Source of the DNA: an uncultured Anderseniella sp.
GTDB taxonomy: Bacteria; Pseudomonadota; Alphaproteobacteria; Rhizobiales; Aestuariivirgaceae
NCBI GenBank assembly: GCA_938039915.1
Contig: CALHUA010000023.1
Coordinates: 1 to 50,330, forward strand
DNA length: 50,330 bases
Direction: 5' to 3'
Of this stretch, positions 9,563-19,328 are shown one piece after another. Position numbers and translations under genes: made by a program. Positions within the stretch are counted from its first letter, which is position 1. Each line of letters begins with the position of its first letter. The notes under the pieces are model-generated. The model was not told where the DNA came from, searched no databases, and saw only the letters and a list, made by a program, of their open reading frames with translations.

Positions 9563-10657
9563 TTGCTCTCTTGGCGTGAGACTGCAATACAGGGCACAAC
9601 GACGGGGACAATTGATTCATACCGGGGTGGTATTCATTTTGCAAAGAGCATCGTTTTGACTGCCGCCGAGCGCGCATGGGTCCAGAAACTCGCACCCTAC
9701 AGAAGCGCCGACGACCGCCAGGCTGTTGTGGAGATTATCCTGACACTGGTTCCCTTTGTGGGCGTGTGGATTGCCATGTACGCCCTCATGAGCATCAGCT
9801 ACTGGCTGACCCTGCTGCTGGTGCCGGTGGCGGCCTGCCTTATGGTACGCCTGTTCATCATCCAGCATGACTGCGGCCATCGTGCCATGTTCTCGTCCCG
9901 CACCGTGAACAACTGGGTGGGGCGTTGCATGGGTGTGCTGACCATGACGCCTTATGAATACTGGCGCTATGCACATTCCCTGCACCACGCCGGTTCAGGC
10001 AATTTGGACAAGCGCGGCTTCGGTGATATCGAAACCCTGACAATTGCCGAGTACAACGCCTTGAGCTCGCTCAACAAATTGCGCTACCGGTTGTACCGGA
10101 ACCCGCTCGTACTGTTTGTGATCGGCCCGGCGTATCTGTTTATCATTCGGCACCGGTTTCCCGTCTGGGCCCTCAGCCTTGGCCGTGATCAGTGGATCAG
10201 CATCATGACGACCAATCTCAGCATTGCGGTGTTGTATGGTGCCATCATCTACTTCATTGGCTTCAAGGCATTCATCCTGATCCAGCTACCGGTTGTTGCG
10301 CTGGGCGCTTCAATTGGAGTCTGGCTGTTTTATGTGCAGCACCAGTTCGACACCACGCAGTGGGACCATACAGAAACCTGGGAGCACGAACACTCAGCCC
10401 TGCATGGCAGTTCATTCTACGATTTGCCAAAGCCGTTGATGTGGCTGACCGGCTATATCGGCATTCACCATGTGCATCACCTGTCGAGCCGGGTTCCGTT
10501 CCACAAGCTGCCGCAGGTGATGAAGGATTATCCCGAACTGAAGGAAATCGGCCGGCTGACGTTCTGGGAGAGCCTGAAGTGCATCCCGCTTACATTGTGG
10601 GATGAAAAGAGGCGCCGGCTGGTGTCGTTCAGACAGGCCCTGGCTAGCCCCGCCTGA
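9563..10657 (+). CDS. Membrane fatty acid desaturase (histidine-box type)
   Basis: This non-haem di-iron membrane enzyme introduces a double bond into an acyl chain, helping membrane fluidity. Three histidine boxes are visible: HDCGH at about residues 102-106, HSLHH at 138-142 and HHVHH at 302-306, in the order and spacing of the delta-12/acyl-lipid desaturase family. Four hydrophobic membrane segments lie between them (about 58-95 and 175-265). The start is uncertain: TTG at 9563 opens the longest frame, and TTG at 9656 has AAAGAG closely upstream. Neither changes the catalytic core. The electron donor (ferredoxin or cytochrome b5-like) is not encoded nearby. Confidence 0.88.
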   Translation: MLSWRETAIQGTTTGTIDSYRGGIHFAKSIVLTAAERAWVQKLAPYRSADDRQAVVEIILTLVPFVGVWIAMYALMSISYWLTLLLVPVAACLMVRLFIIQHDCGHRAMFSSRTVNNWVGRCMGVLTMTPYEYWRYAHSLHHAGSGNLDKRGFGDIETLTIAEYNALSSLNKLRYRLYRNPLVLFVIGPAYLFIIRHRFPVWALSLGRDQWISIMTTNLSIAVLYGAIIYFIGFKAFILIQLPVVALGASIGVWLFYVQHQFDTTQWDHTETWEHEHSALHGSSFYDLPKPLMWLTGYIGIHHVHHLSSRVPFHKLPQVMKDYPELKEIGRLTFWESLKCIPLTLWDEKRRRLVSFRQALASPA

Positions 10658-10763
10658 ACTGCCCTTGGGAAAGCCCCCACGCCATCGTGAATTCCTCCGG
10701 ACAGACAAGGCTGGTACCTATTCAGGTGACAGCCTTTTTCATTGTTCGAGGAAAACCTACTCC

Positions 10764-13013
10764 ATGCTGCATTTCAGGCCTGCCCTCCGACCGGTTGCAA
10801 TTCTAGCGGCTGTCCTTGCCCTGCTGGTCCAGGCATCTGTTGCCAACGCCAAGTTTGTCGGCAAGGCCGACGATAACCTGCGCATGAGCCAAAGCAGTTC
10901 TCCGTATCTGAGGTCTCATTCCAACGACCTGGTACGCTGGTACGACTGGGGCGATGAAGCGTTCAAGCGGGCCAAGGAACTGAAGCGTCCGCTGTTTGTC
11001 TCGTTCGGCTACACAGCATGCCATTGGTGTCATGTGATGCAGGAGACCCATTTCAACAATGACGCCATAGCGAAGACCATCAACGAGAAATTTGTGCCGG
11101 TGCTGGTAGACCGTGAACAGCGCACTGCGCTGGACGACACCTACATGCTGGTCACGGAATTACTCACCCAGCGCGGCGGGTGGCCCAATAACATGTTCCT
11201 GACAATGGACCTGAAACCGTTTTATGGAACCGGATACATTTCACCGCAAGATTTCACCGGGCTGCTCAAAGGCGTTACCGATAGTTGGGATCAGGACAAT
11301 CCGGCAGTGCTGGCGGAAGGCGAGCGGCTTGCAACACTCCTGGAAGGCTATCTGAACCGAAAGCAGGAGGCGCAGAACCTGACCCCTGCCCTGATGGCGG
11401 AGGCGGCCAAAACACTCTCAGGACAGTTTGATGCCTTCGCCGGCGGCCTTGGCGACGGCCCCAGGTTCTTCCGGCCCACGGTCCTTGCCTTCATGTTGCA
11501 GCAGGCCGAACGCACCGGCGATGCGGAGGTGCTCGACGCGGTTGAGAGAACCCTGCAGTCGGGGCTGAACGGCGGTATTCATGATCACATCGAAGGTGGA
11601 TTTCACCGTTATGCGGTCGATCCCGGATGGCGCGTGCCGCATTTTGAGAAAATGCTCAACGACCAGGCTCTCAATACTGAAGTATATCTGACCGCCTATC
11701 GCCTCACCGGAAAACCTGAATACGCTGCAACGGCCCGCAAGACCATTGACTATGTACTGGCCGACCTGACCTCGCCGGAAGGAGGCTTCTTCACCGCCCG
11801 CGACGCAGACTCCGAGGGCGAGGAAGGCACCTATTATGTATGGACACCGGAACAGCTGGAAAAGGTACTGGGCAAGCAGGATGCCGAATTTGCACTCAGC
11901 ACCTTCGGCCTTATTGCCGATGGCGAGATGGCGGGCAAGGTGATCCTCAACCTGGACAATGTCCGCAATCAGTCGGTACCGCAACTTGACCAGGTATTCG
12001 CCAAACTGAGCGAGGCTCGCAAGCCCCGTCAGAAACCGGTTCGGGACGAAAAAATTCTGGCCAACTGGAACGGCATGATGATCGCTAGTGTGGCGCAAGC
12101 GGCAATACTGCTTGACGACGCCGGCTACCGCAATGCCGCCGTCAAGGCAGGTAACTTCATCTGGACCAAGATGCGTGACGAAGACGGCGTGCTGCACCGC
12201 AGTCATTTTGACGGCATCAATAATGTCGAGGGCGAACTGGACGATTATGCCCAGATGGCGCGCGCTTTCCTGTTCGTTCACGACGCCACCGCAGACAAGG
12301 TCTGGCTGGACCGTGCCAGGGCACTGCTGGCCCAGATGCAGAAGAATTTTCAGGATCCCGAAACCGGCGACTTTTACGGCACACGCGAGGCGGCAGGATT
12401 TGCGCGAACCAAACCGCGCTCCGACGTGGATCAACCGTCCGGCAATGGAGCGGCTCTCGATGCGATGGTGCGTCTTGCCCAGCGTGCCGGTACACCGGAC
12501 ATGCGCCGCGCAACGGAGCAAACCATCGCCGCCCTGTCAGGCATTGCAGCCGGCACCCCAACCAGCGGTGCTTCCATTCTGTCGGCGTCTGACAGCTTCC
12601 TGCACGGGCAAACAGGTGTGGTGCAGTTTGCCGGCAACGGGGTAGTGACGGCGCGCCTGGTGCCGGGCTCCGACCGCAAGAGCCTGGTCATTCGCCTGCA
12701 GGTCGCAGATGGCTGGCATGTGAACTCCCATGCCCCGCTTGAAGATTACCTGGTGGCCACGAAGCTGGATATTGCCGGTAACAAAGCGGCCAAAACGGCA
12801 ACCGTGTCCTACCCCGAGCCGGAAACAAAGAAACTGGCCTTCAATGAGAAACCCATGGCCCTGCTGGAAAACCAGATCGAGATCACAGCCCGCTTCGACA
12901 AGGCCATCACCGGCCCGGTTGAAGCTCAACTGCAGGTACAGACCTGTTCAGACGAAATCTGCCTGCTGCCGGAAACCCTGAAATTGCGGATTGCGATGCC
13001 GCCTGCATCTTAG
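10764..13013 (+). CDS. Exported DUF255 thioredoxin-like / six-hairpin protein with DsbD-alpha-like C-terminus
   Basis: This 749-residue protein starts at 10764 with GAGGAAA upstream and a clear signal peptide ending near VANA (about residue 28). The N-terminal DUF255 thioredoxin-like domain has Cys-86-His-Trp-Cys-89 in GYTACHWCHVMQETHF. The middle (about 200-610) resembles the six-hairpin or epimerase-like region of the YyaL/spermatogenesis-associated 20 family. The last 120 residues look like a DsbD alpha (disulfide corrector) domain, with WHVNSHAP and Cys-728/Cys-733 in CSDEICLLPE. Known YyaL proteins are mostly uncharacterised; the signal peptide and extra cysteine pair suggest periplasmic thiol chemistry. 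It is transcribed alone and converges on the DAHP synthase gene. Confidence 0.85.
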   Translation: MLHFRPALRPVAILAAVLALLVQASVANAKFVGKADDNLRMSQSSSPYLRSHSNDLVRWYDWGDEAFKRAKELKRPLFVSFGYTACHWCHVMQETHFNNDAIAKTINEKFVPVLVDREQRTALDDTYMLVTELLTQRGGWPNNMFLTMDLKPFYGTGYISPQDFTGLLKGVTDSWDQDNPAVLAEGERLATLLEGYLNRKQEAQNLTPALMAEAAKTLSGQFDAFAGGLGDGPRFFRPTVLAFMLQQAERTGDAEVLDAVERTLQSGLNGGIHDHIEGGFHRYAVDPGWRVPHFEKMLNDQALNTEVYLTAYRLTGKPEYAATARKTIDYVLADLTSPEGGFFTARDADSEGEEGTYYVWTPEQLEKVLGKQDAEFALSTFGLIADGEMAGKVILNLDNVRNQSVPQLDQVFAKLSEARKPRQKPVRDEKILANWNGMMIASVAQAAILLDDAGYRNAAVKAGNFIWTKMRDEDGVLHRSHFDGINNVEGELDDYAQMARAFLFVHDATADKVWLDRARALLAQMQKNFQDPETGDFYGTREAAGFARTKPRSDVDQPSGNGAALDAMVRLAQRAGTPDMRRATEQTIAALSGIAAGTPTSGASILSASDSFLHGQTGVVQFAGNGVVTARLVPGSDRKSLVIRLQVADGWHVNSHAPLEDYLVATKLDIAGNKAAKTATVSYPEPETKKLAFNEKPMALLENQIEITARFDKAITGPVEAQLQVQTCSDEICLLPETLKLRIAMPPAS

Positions 13014-13078
13014 GTCGAATTATGCCTGTGGACGCCGGGAAGTCCGGCGCCCGCAGATCCAGTTCGTCAAGCAGTTGT

Positions 13079-14473
13079 CTACTCGGCGGCTTCGAAACTG
13101 CCTTCGTCAGCCTCATCCGACACCGGCGCGACGGACTTGCGCAACTCCTCGGCTACCAGGAATGCAAGTTCAAGTGCCTGGTCAGCATTGAGACGCGGGT
13201 CACAATGAGTGTGGTAGCGATGAGCAAGGTCATCGTCCGACACTTCCCGCGCGCCACCGGTACATTCGGTGACGTTCTGTCCGGTCATTTCCACGTGGAT
13301 ACCACCGGCATGGGTGCCTTCGGCCCGGTGAATGGACAGGAAGTCGCGAACTTCAGACAAAATTGCATCGAACGGCCGGGTCTTGAAACCGCTGGATGCC
13401 TTGATGACGTTGCCGTGCATCGGGTCACATGACCACAGTACCTTGCGGCCTTCGGCCTCGACCTTGCGGATCAGGCCAGGCAGGTGATCCTCGACCTTGC
13501 CGGCGCCAAAGCGGGCAATCAGCGTCAGCCTGCCTGCCTCATTGGCCGGGTTCAGCATGTCGATCAGACGGATCAGTTCATCAGCTTCCAGTGACGGGCC
13601 ACACTTCAGACCGATCGGGTTTTGCACACCGCGGCAGAATTCCAGATGTGCATGATCGGGCTGGCGTGTCCTGTCACCGATCCACAGCATGTGGCCGGAC
13701 GTGGCGTACCACTCTCCGGATGTAGAATCGACGCGGGTCAGAGCTTCCTCATAGCCCAGCAACAACGCTTCGTGCGAGGTGTAGAACTCGGTCGACTTGA
13801 GCTGTGGCGTGGTATCGGGGTTGATACCGCATGAGCGCATGAAGCCTAGCGTTTCCGAAATCCGGTCAGCCAGATGTTGATAGCGCTCGGACTGCGGTGA
13901 ACCGCGAAGATACCCCAGCGTCCAGCGATGCACATGATCCAGGTTGGCATAGCCACCCATGGCAAATGCCCGCAACAGGTTCAGCGTGGCCGCCGACTGC
14001 CGGTAAGCCATGATCTGTCGTTCGGGATCCGGTTCGCGTGATGCCGTGTCAAAACCGATGCCATTGATGATGTCACCGCGATAACTCGGCAGTTCAATAT
14101 CATCCTGCTTTTCAAAATTCGAAGACCGCGGCTTGGCAAACTGGCCGGCAATGCGCCCCACCTTGACCACCGGCTGACCGCCGGCAAACGTCAACACAAC
14201 AGCCATCTGCAGAAACACGCGGAAGAAGTCGCGAATATTGTCCGCCTGATGTTCGGCAAAGCTTTCCGCGCAGTCACCACCTTGCAACAGAAACCCCTTG
14301 CCTTCCGACACCTTGGCCAGCTTGCGCTTCAGCTTGCGTGCCTCACCTGCAAATACAAGCGGGGGAAACGAGGCCAAACGGGCTTCCGTGGCCTGAAGGG
14401 CTTCCGCATCAGCATAGTCGGGAACCTGTTTGATCGGGAAAGAACGCCAGCTTGAAGGGGTCCAGTTGCTCAT
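13079..14473 (-). CDS. Class II 3-deoxy-7-phosphoheptulonate synthase
   Basis: The enzyme joins phosphoenolpyruvate and erythrose 4-phosphate in the first step of the shikimate pathway. It has 464 residues and the plant/actinobacterial class II (AroA-II) architecture rather than the AroFGH type. Metal-binding Cys-68 lies in [11 protein letters not shown], and phosphate-binding KPRSS lies at 114-118. The DHVHRW and LECRG-like [18 protein letters not shown] segments follow as in the family. GAGAG lies about 9 bases before the ATG. The gene converges with the DUF255 gene; a 6-base-stem hairpin (CGCCGG/CCGGCG) near 13032-13048 lacks a T-run. No other aromatic-pathway gene is adjacent. Confidence 0.95.
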   Translation of the reverse strand: MSNWTPSSWRSFPIKQVPDYADAEALQATEARLASFPPLVFAGEARKLKRKLAKVSEGKGFLLQGGDCAESFAEHQADNIRDFFRVFLQMAVVLTFAGGQPVVKVGRIAGQFAKPRSSNFEKQDDIELPSYRGDIINGIGFDTASREPDPERQIMAYRQSAATLNLLRAFAMGGYANLDHVHRWTLGYLRGSPQSERYQHLADRISETLGFMRSCGINPDTTPQLKSTEFYTSHEALLLGYEEALTRVDSTSGEWYATSGHMLWIGDRTRQPDHAHLEFCRGVQNPIGLKCGPSLEADELIRLIDMLNPANEAGRLTLIARFGAGKVEDHLPGLIRKVEAEGRKVLWSCDPMHGNVIKASSGFKTRPFDAILSEVRDFLSIHRAEGTHAGGIHVEMTGQNVTECTGGAREVSDDDLAHRYHTHCDPRLNADQALELAFLVAEELRKSVAPVSDEADEGSFEAAE

Positions 14474-14732
14474 AGTACTTACTCTCTTGACTGCCCGCCA
14501 CCTTGCGAGCCGGTGATTTCATTGCGCCATCATAGCAAAAAATGCAAGCGCTGTGCAGGCCAGCGTGTGTCCACATCGGCTCCAGTAAGGCGCGATCCCG
14601 CGGCGGCAAGGTGAGTTTCGCGCCATCAACTGCGCGTCCTGCCTATACGATACAATGAGTTAAGAATTGCCTGATACTATGGTCGATCTCGGGCGGCTGA
14701 GACAATTGACCTTTTACAAAGAGGTTTGAATC

Positions 14733-14987
14733 ATGCTTAGAACATTGTTTTCGACCAGAGATCTGGATTGGATGTATGCCTTCTTTTTTGAGGGAACCTA
14801 TCCTCTTGCACTGCAACTTGGCATCATCAACGCACTATGCGTCATTGCCGTCGTCCTGATGCGGTCATTGCCCGTGCAAGCCGCGCAGGAGCCCAGGTTC
14901 GCGCGCACTTTCGGCTGGTCGATCGTCGCGGTCAATATTCTCCTTGTCCTGAACAAGGATCACCGCTTCGTCGGGTTTCTTGCCTGA
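14733..14987 (+). CDS. Small conserved-looking membrane protein of unknown function
   Basis: The 84-residue product starts at an ATG with AAAGAGG upstream (spacing about 8). The first third is polar and aromatic (DLDWMYAFFFEGTYPLALQLG), followed by a helix ending in VLMRSLP. A second hydrophobic segment, WSIVAVNILLVL, ends in a short cytosolic-type tail. Two membrane spans are therefore likely. I recall similar short proteins in Hyphomicrobiales genomes but can name no function. It lies 58 bases upstream of the carboxylate-amine ligase in the same direction and may be co-transcribed with it. The spacer of about 260 bases before it contains no other gene. Confidence 0.7.
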   Translation: MLRTLFSTRDLDWMYAFFFEGTYPLALQLGIINALCVIAVVLMRSLPVQAAQEPRFARTFGWSIVAVNILLVLNKDHRFVGFLA

Positions 14988-15045
14988 AACGGGGCCTGCG
15001 CCGAATGACTTGCAAGCGAAGGCGGCTTGAAGCAGACTTTGCGTC

Positions 15046-16182
15046 ATGACTTTGCAAACGCCGACATTTACCCTGGGCATCGAGGAAGAGTACCTTCTGG
15101 TAGACCGAAAAACCCGGGACCTGGTGGCAGCACCAGATGCATTGATGGACGAATGCAAGAAGGTGCTGAAGTCGCGTGTCAGTCCTGAATTCCTGCAATG
15201 TCAGATCGAGGTCGGCACCGGGGTTTGCAAAACCATTCCACAGGCGCGCGCTGAACTTGTTGAACTGCGCAAGACCATTGCCGACATTGCCGGCAGCTAT
15301 GGTTTCGCGCCGCTTGCTGTCGCCACCCATCCATTCGCCGACTGGCAACACCAGTCGTTTACCAACAAGCAGCGTTATGAAGAACTGGCTCGCGATCTGG
15401 CCGGTGTCGCCAGGCGCATGCTGATCTGCGGCATGCATGTGCATGTCGGCATCGAGGATGAGGACCTGCGTATCGACCTGCTTGGTCAGTTGTCGTACTT
15501 CCTGCCCCATCTTTTGGCGCTGTCGGCGTCATCGCCGTTCTGGCAGGGCCGGGACACCGGGCTCGCCTCTTACCGGCTGAGCGTTTTTGACAACCTGCCG
15601 CGTACCGGCCTGCCGCCTCTGTTCAACTCCTTCGGGGAATACACCCGCGCGGTGGACAGGCTGGTCCAGTCCGGGGTGATCGAGGATGCAACCAAGATCT
15701 GGTGGGACTTGCGGCCATCCGCCCGCTTTCCGACGCTGGAAACCCGGATTTGCGATGTCACACCGCGTCTTGATGATACCGTCGCGATGGCGGCCCTGGT
15801 CCAGAGTCTGGCGCATATGCTGTACAGGCTCAGGCTGTCAAACCAGCGCTGGCGTCAGTACGAACGTTTCCTGATCAACGAGAACCGATGGCAGGCCCAG
15901 CGCCACGGTGTATCAGGACAGTTGATGGACTTCGGCAAGGCGGAATTGGTCGATTACCCTGATCTGCTTGATGAATTGCTTGAACTGGTCGCCCAGGATG
16001 CCGAGGAACTGGGATGTGCCAACGAAATCGTCAAGCTGCGGGACATCGTAAGGGATGGCAACAGTGCCGACAGGCAACGTGCCGTGTTCAAATCAGCAAC
16101 CGATCAAGGTGCAGATCACGACGAAGCCATGCGGGCTGTTGTGGACAGTCTGATTGAAGAGACAGTCAGCGGACTGGATTAA
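15046..16182 (+). CDS. ybdK: YbdK-type carboxylate-amine ligase (glutamate--cysteine ligase family 2)
   Basis: The product of 378 residues belongs to the GCS2 family (TIGR02050), ATP-dependent ligases joining a carboxylate to an amine. The start of the catalytic fold shows [12 protein letters not shown] at residues 9-20, with the acidic cluster that binds metal and [15 protein letters not shown] near residues 127-138 and [19 protein letters not shown] are also family hallmarks. E. coli YbdK has weak glutamate-cysteine ligase activity, but the physiological substrate of most members is unknown, so this should not be read as glutathione synthesis. The gene converges on the DUF2093 gene and their stops share a TTAA. 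Confidence 0.92.
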   Translation: MTLQTPTFTLGIEEEYLLVDRKTRDLVAAPDALMDECKKVLKSRVSPEFLQCQIEVGTGVCKTIPQARAELVELRKTIADIAGSYGFAPLAVATHPFADWQHQSFTNKQRYEELARDLAGVARRMLICGMHVHVGIEDEDLRIDLLGQLSYFLPHLLALSASSPFWQGRDTGLASYRLSVFDNLPRTGLPPLFNSFGEYTRAVDRLVQSGVIEDATKIWWDLRPSARFPTLETRICDVTPRLDDTVAMAALVQSLAHMLYRLRLSNQRWRQYERFLINENRWQAQRHGVSGQLMDFGKAELVDYPDLLDELLELVAQDAEELGCANEIVKLRDIVRDGNSADRQRAVFKSATDQGADHDEAMRAVVDSLIEETVSGLD

Positions 16183-16400
16183 CCGGCGTCATTGATTTCC
16201 AGATGACGCTGCATGGCCACTTCAGCCGATGCATAGGCTTCTTGCCGATCCACCGACCAATAGCGCAGATCATCGAGACGAATAGCCTGCCGGGTAACCG
16301 CGCAGCGCACGAAATCACCATGACGCAGGACCTGAAAATCAGCATCAAGGTAACGGACCTTGGCTTCCTGTGCGGCTGCAAATGTCGGTTCAAAGTTCAT
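16179..16400 (-). CDS. DUF2093 domain-containing small protein
   Basis: This 73-residue cytosolic protein matches DUF2093 as I know it: the core reads [23 protein letters not shown] followed by [19 protein letters not shown], nearly covering the whole protein. The family is small and found in Alphaproteobacteria; its function is not known. The single-domain length and even composition argue for a real gene. It lies 87 bases downstream of xseA on the same strand and may be expressed with it. The stop codon occupies 16179-16181 and overlaps the stop of the convergent ybdK gene through a shared TTAA. An overlapping frame starting at 16393 is a shadow. Confidence 0.85.
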   Translation of the reverse strand: MNFEPTFAAAQEAKVRYLDADFQVLRHGDFVRCAVTRQAIRLDDLRYWSVDRQEAYASAEVAMQRHLEINDAG

Positions 16401-16487
16401 GGGCTCTATTCTTACAGGCAGAATACCAGCTTGAGAAGGGCTTTGGAGTTAGCTCGTGGCGAATTTGATGGCGTTCCACTCCAACCA

Positions 16488-17969
16488 CTAGAATAGATTA
16501 CCCTGGTTTCCACCCGGTTTGCGGTCACCTGACGGTTTGGCGGATGATGCCGCTTTCTTTGTACCCTTAACCCCGATCACCGCATCAGCGCGACCGTCGG
16601 CGAACTCGATGCTCACGCCCATGCCCGCTTCGGTAGCTGCTGCGGTACGGACCGGCTGGCCATCGCCATCACGCACCAGGGCAAAGCCCCGCTCCAGTAC
16701 GGCCTGGTAGGAAAAGGCCCGCAGAAGCTTGTCTGCAGCCGACAAAGCCTGACGGCGCTGCTCCATGTGCGCATCAAGGCTGCGGCGGGCTTCGCGCGAC
16801 AGACGGATAACCGTTTCCCGATCCCGGGTGATCTGCTGCTGCAGTGGCCGAACGCTCAAGCGCGCCGCAACCTTGTCAAACCGACTGCGGCTGGCAGCGG
16901 TTGCAGCTTTCAATGACTGTCCGAGCCTCACCGATGCCGCGTCAAAGCGCTGCCGGGCCAGCGCCAGCAGATCGTCCGGGCGCGGCAGTCCCCTGCCCGC
17001 AGCGGTTATGCGAGTACGCCGTTCATCCATGGCGCGCGATACTGCGCGGTGCTGACGCGCGCCCATGTCCGCCACATAGGCCAGCAGTTCAGAGCGCACC
17101 GGAACGGCCCGTTCGGCAGCAGCAGTGGGCGTCGGCGCACGCCAGTCGGCAGCATGGTCAATGAGGGTCCAGTCGGTTTCATGGCCCACAGCTGAGATCA
17201 GCGGAATGGCACTGTCAGCGGCTGCGCGCACCACCTCCTCCTCGTTGAAACCCCACAAATCCTCCAGACTGCCACCGCCACGCGCCACGATGATCAGGTC
17301 AGGCCTTGGCATCTCTCCGTCAGGGTCAAATGCATTGAAGCCGCGAATGCCGTTGGCGACTTCCTTCGCGCTGCTGTCTCCCTGCACCCGCACCGGCCAC
17401 ACCAGTACATGGCGCGGAAACCGGTCTGACAGGCGATGCAGAATATCCCGGATGACCGCGCCGGTTGGCGACGTCACCACGCCAATGACGCCGGGGAGAT
17501 AAGGCAACTCCCGTTTGCGGTCCTCGTCGAACAGGCCTTCGGCCGACAGTTTCTTGCGGCGTTCTTCCAGCAGTGCCATCAATGCGCCGGCACCGGCAGG
17601 CTCCAGGGTCTCGATAATAATCTGGTATTTCGATTGGCCCGGAAACGTCGTGATGCGCCCGGTAGCAATAACCTCCAGCCCCTGTTCTGGCTGGATCTTC
17701 ATGCGTGATGCCGTGCCTTTCCAGATGACACCCGATATCACGGCGCGATCATCCTTCAGGTCCAGATAGACATGGCCGGACGCAGGCCTGGACACCCGGC
17801 CCAGTTCGCCGCGCACCCGCACATGGCCAAACGTATCTTCCAGCGTACGTTTCAGCGCGTTGGAAATCTCCGATACGGAGAATTCAGCTACGTTGGAGGC
17901 CGCTTCGGGCTCATCCATAAGCTCGCCTGTGTCGGGATCAAACCCGGACGGAGGCCAATCAGTGGACAT
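16488..17969 (-). CDS. xseA: Exodeoxyribonuclease VII large subunit
   Basis: With XseB, this subunit degrades single-stranded DNA to short oligonucleotides and supports repair. It has 493 residues from ATG 17969. The N-terminal OB-fold carries [20 protein letters not shown] and VYLDLKDD (about residues 40-75). The catalytic domain includes [32 protein letters not shown] and [22 protein letters not shown]. The long coiled region after residue 280 and the basic tail are normal for the family. An ATG at 17999 is also in frame, but AAAGGA about 11 bases before 17969 and the family N-terminus favour the shorter form. The small subunit gene xseB is not in the window. It is divergent from purD. Confidence 0.95.
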   Translation of the reverse strand: MSTDWPPSGFDPDTGELMDEPEAASNVAEFSVSEISNALKRTLEDTFGHVRVRGELGRVSRPASGHVYLDLKDDRAVISGVIWKGTASRMKIQPEQGLEVIATGRITTFPGQSKYQIIIETLEPAGAGALMALLEERRKKLSAEGLFDEDRKRELPYLPGVIGVVTSPTGAVIRDILHRLSDRFPRHVLVWPVRVQGDSSAKEVANGIRGFNAFDPDGEMPRPDLIIVARGGGSLEDLWGFNEEEVVRAAADSAIPLISAVGHETDWTLIDHAADWRAPTPTAAAERAVPVRSELLAYVADMGARQHRAVSRAMDERRTRITAAGRGLPRPDDLLALARQRFDAASVRLGQSLKAATAASRSRFDKVAARLSVRPLQQQITRDRETVIRLSREARRSLDAHMEQRRQALSAADKLLRAFSYQAVLERGFALVRDGDGQPVRTAAATEAGMGVSIEFADGRADAVIGVKGTKKAASSAKPSGDRKPGGNQGNLF

Positions 17970-18044
17970 GGCTACAAGAATCCTTTCAATGGCACCCATT
18001 GGATGTCAAAAACAGTGGCAATGGCAAGGAGAGCTTGACACCTC

Positions 18045-19328
18045 ATGAACATTCTTCTGATCGGATCGGGCGGTCGCGAACACGCACTGGCCTGGGCAAT
18101 CGCAAATTCACCACTGACAGACACATTATTCTGCTCGCCCGGCAATGCCGGTATAGCACAGGAAGCCGAGATTGTAGCGCTGGACCTGGACGACCCGGCG
18201 GCGGTGATCAATTTCTGCAACGTGAACGCGATCGGTCTTGTTGTCGTTGGACCTGAAGCACCGCTGGTGGCAGGTCTTGCCGATCAGCTGCGCGGTGCCG
18301 GCATTACGACCTTCGGTCCCGGTGCAGCGGCCGCCCGGCTGGAAGGTTCAAAAGGTTTCACAAAGGACATCTGCGCCAAGTACAATATCCCGACCGGCGC
18401 ATACGGCCGGTTTGGCAGTGAAGCCGACGCGCTCGGATATCTGGCAGATCACAGCGCACCCATTGTGGTCAAGGCAGACGGACTTGCTGCCGGCAAGGGT
18501 GTCACGGTTGCCATGACAATGGCGGAAGCTGAAGCAGCCGTACGCGACATATTTGCCGGGCGTTTTGGCGATGCCGGGGCTGAAGTGGTGATCGAGGAAT
18601 ATCTTGTCGGCGAAGAAGCCTCGTTCTTTGCCATCTGCGACGGCAGTACTGCGGTTGCCTTCGGCTCAGCCCAGGACCACAAGTGTGTTGGCGAAGGTGA
18701 CACCGGACCGAACACAGGCGGCATGGGCGCCTATTCCCCTGCCCCCGTCATGGACGAGACCATGAGCCGGCGCACCATGGACGAGATCATCAACCCCACA
18801 CTGGCGGCCATGGCGGCAGAAGGCGCTGCCTTCCAGGGTGTGTTGTTCGCCGGTCTGATGATCACTGACACCGGGCCGCAGCTGATCGAGTACAATGTGC
18901 GTTTCGGCGACCCCGAATGCCAGGTGCTGATGATGCGGCTGAAAGATGATATCGTCACCATCATGCTGGCGGCCTGTTCCGGTACGCTCGACAAGGTTTC
19001 GGTGCGCTGGCACGACACGACGGCACTCACCGTGGTGATGGCGGCGGAAGGCTACCCCGGTGACGTTCAGAAGGGCTCGGTGATCGGAAACCTGGATGCC
19101 GCATCGGCAGTGGACGGAGTTCAGATCTTTCATGCCGGGACAAAACGCGACGGCGACAACATCCTGGCCAATGGCGGACGCGTGTTGAACATAACCGCGC
19201 AGGCTGACAGCGTCAGCAACGCGCAAAAACTGGCCTTTTCCGCCGTTGACGCGGTAGACTGGCCACAGGGCTTCTGCCGCCGCGATATTGGTTGGCGGGC
19301 CGTAGACCGTGAAAAAGGCAACGCATGA
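18045..19328 (+). CDS. purD: Phosphoribosylamine--glycine ligase (GAR synthetase)
   Basis: This ATP-grasp enzyme makes glycinamide ribonucleotide in the second step of de novo purine synthesis. The 427 residues match the usual length. The N-terminal domain begins [17 protein letters not shown], the substrate loop [12 protein letters not shown] follows, and the ATP-grasp core contains [11 protein letters not shown]. The signature RFGDPECQ lies near residue 286. It opens a four-gene plus-strand unit in which every junction overlaps by 4 bases, the next gene starting inside the purD stop. The divergent xseA gene starts 75 bases away, so the spacer must hold both promoters. Coupling of a housekeeping purine gene to three accessory-looking enzymes is noteworthy. 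Confidence 0.97.
   Translation: MNILLIGSGGREHALAWAIANSPLTDTLFCSPGNAGIAQEAEIVALDLDDPAAVINFCNVNAIGLVVVGPEAPLVAGLADQLRGAGITTFGPGAAAARLEGSKGFTKDICAKYNIPTGAYGRFGSEADALGYLADHSAPIVVKADGLAAGKGVTVAMTMAEAEAAVRDIFAGRFGDAGAEVVIEEYLVGEEASFFAICDGSTAVAFGSAQDHKCVGEGDTGPNTGGMGAYSPAPVMDETMSRRTMDEIINPTLAAMAAEGAAFQGVLFAGLMITDTGPQLIEYNVRFGDPECQVLMMRLKDDIVTIMLAACSGTLDKVSVRWHDTTALTVVMAAEGYPGDVQKGSVIGNLDAASAVDGVQIFHAGTKRDGDNILANGGRVLNITAQADSVSNAQKLAFSAVDAVDWPQGFCRRDIGWRAVDREKGNA

Noticed and set aside
11418-12521. A 367-codon minus-strand frame
   Set aside because: It lies inside the DUF255 gene, which has a signal peptide, CxxC motif and continuous family similarity; the reverse product is featureless.
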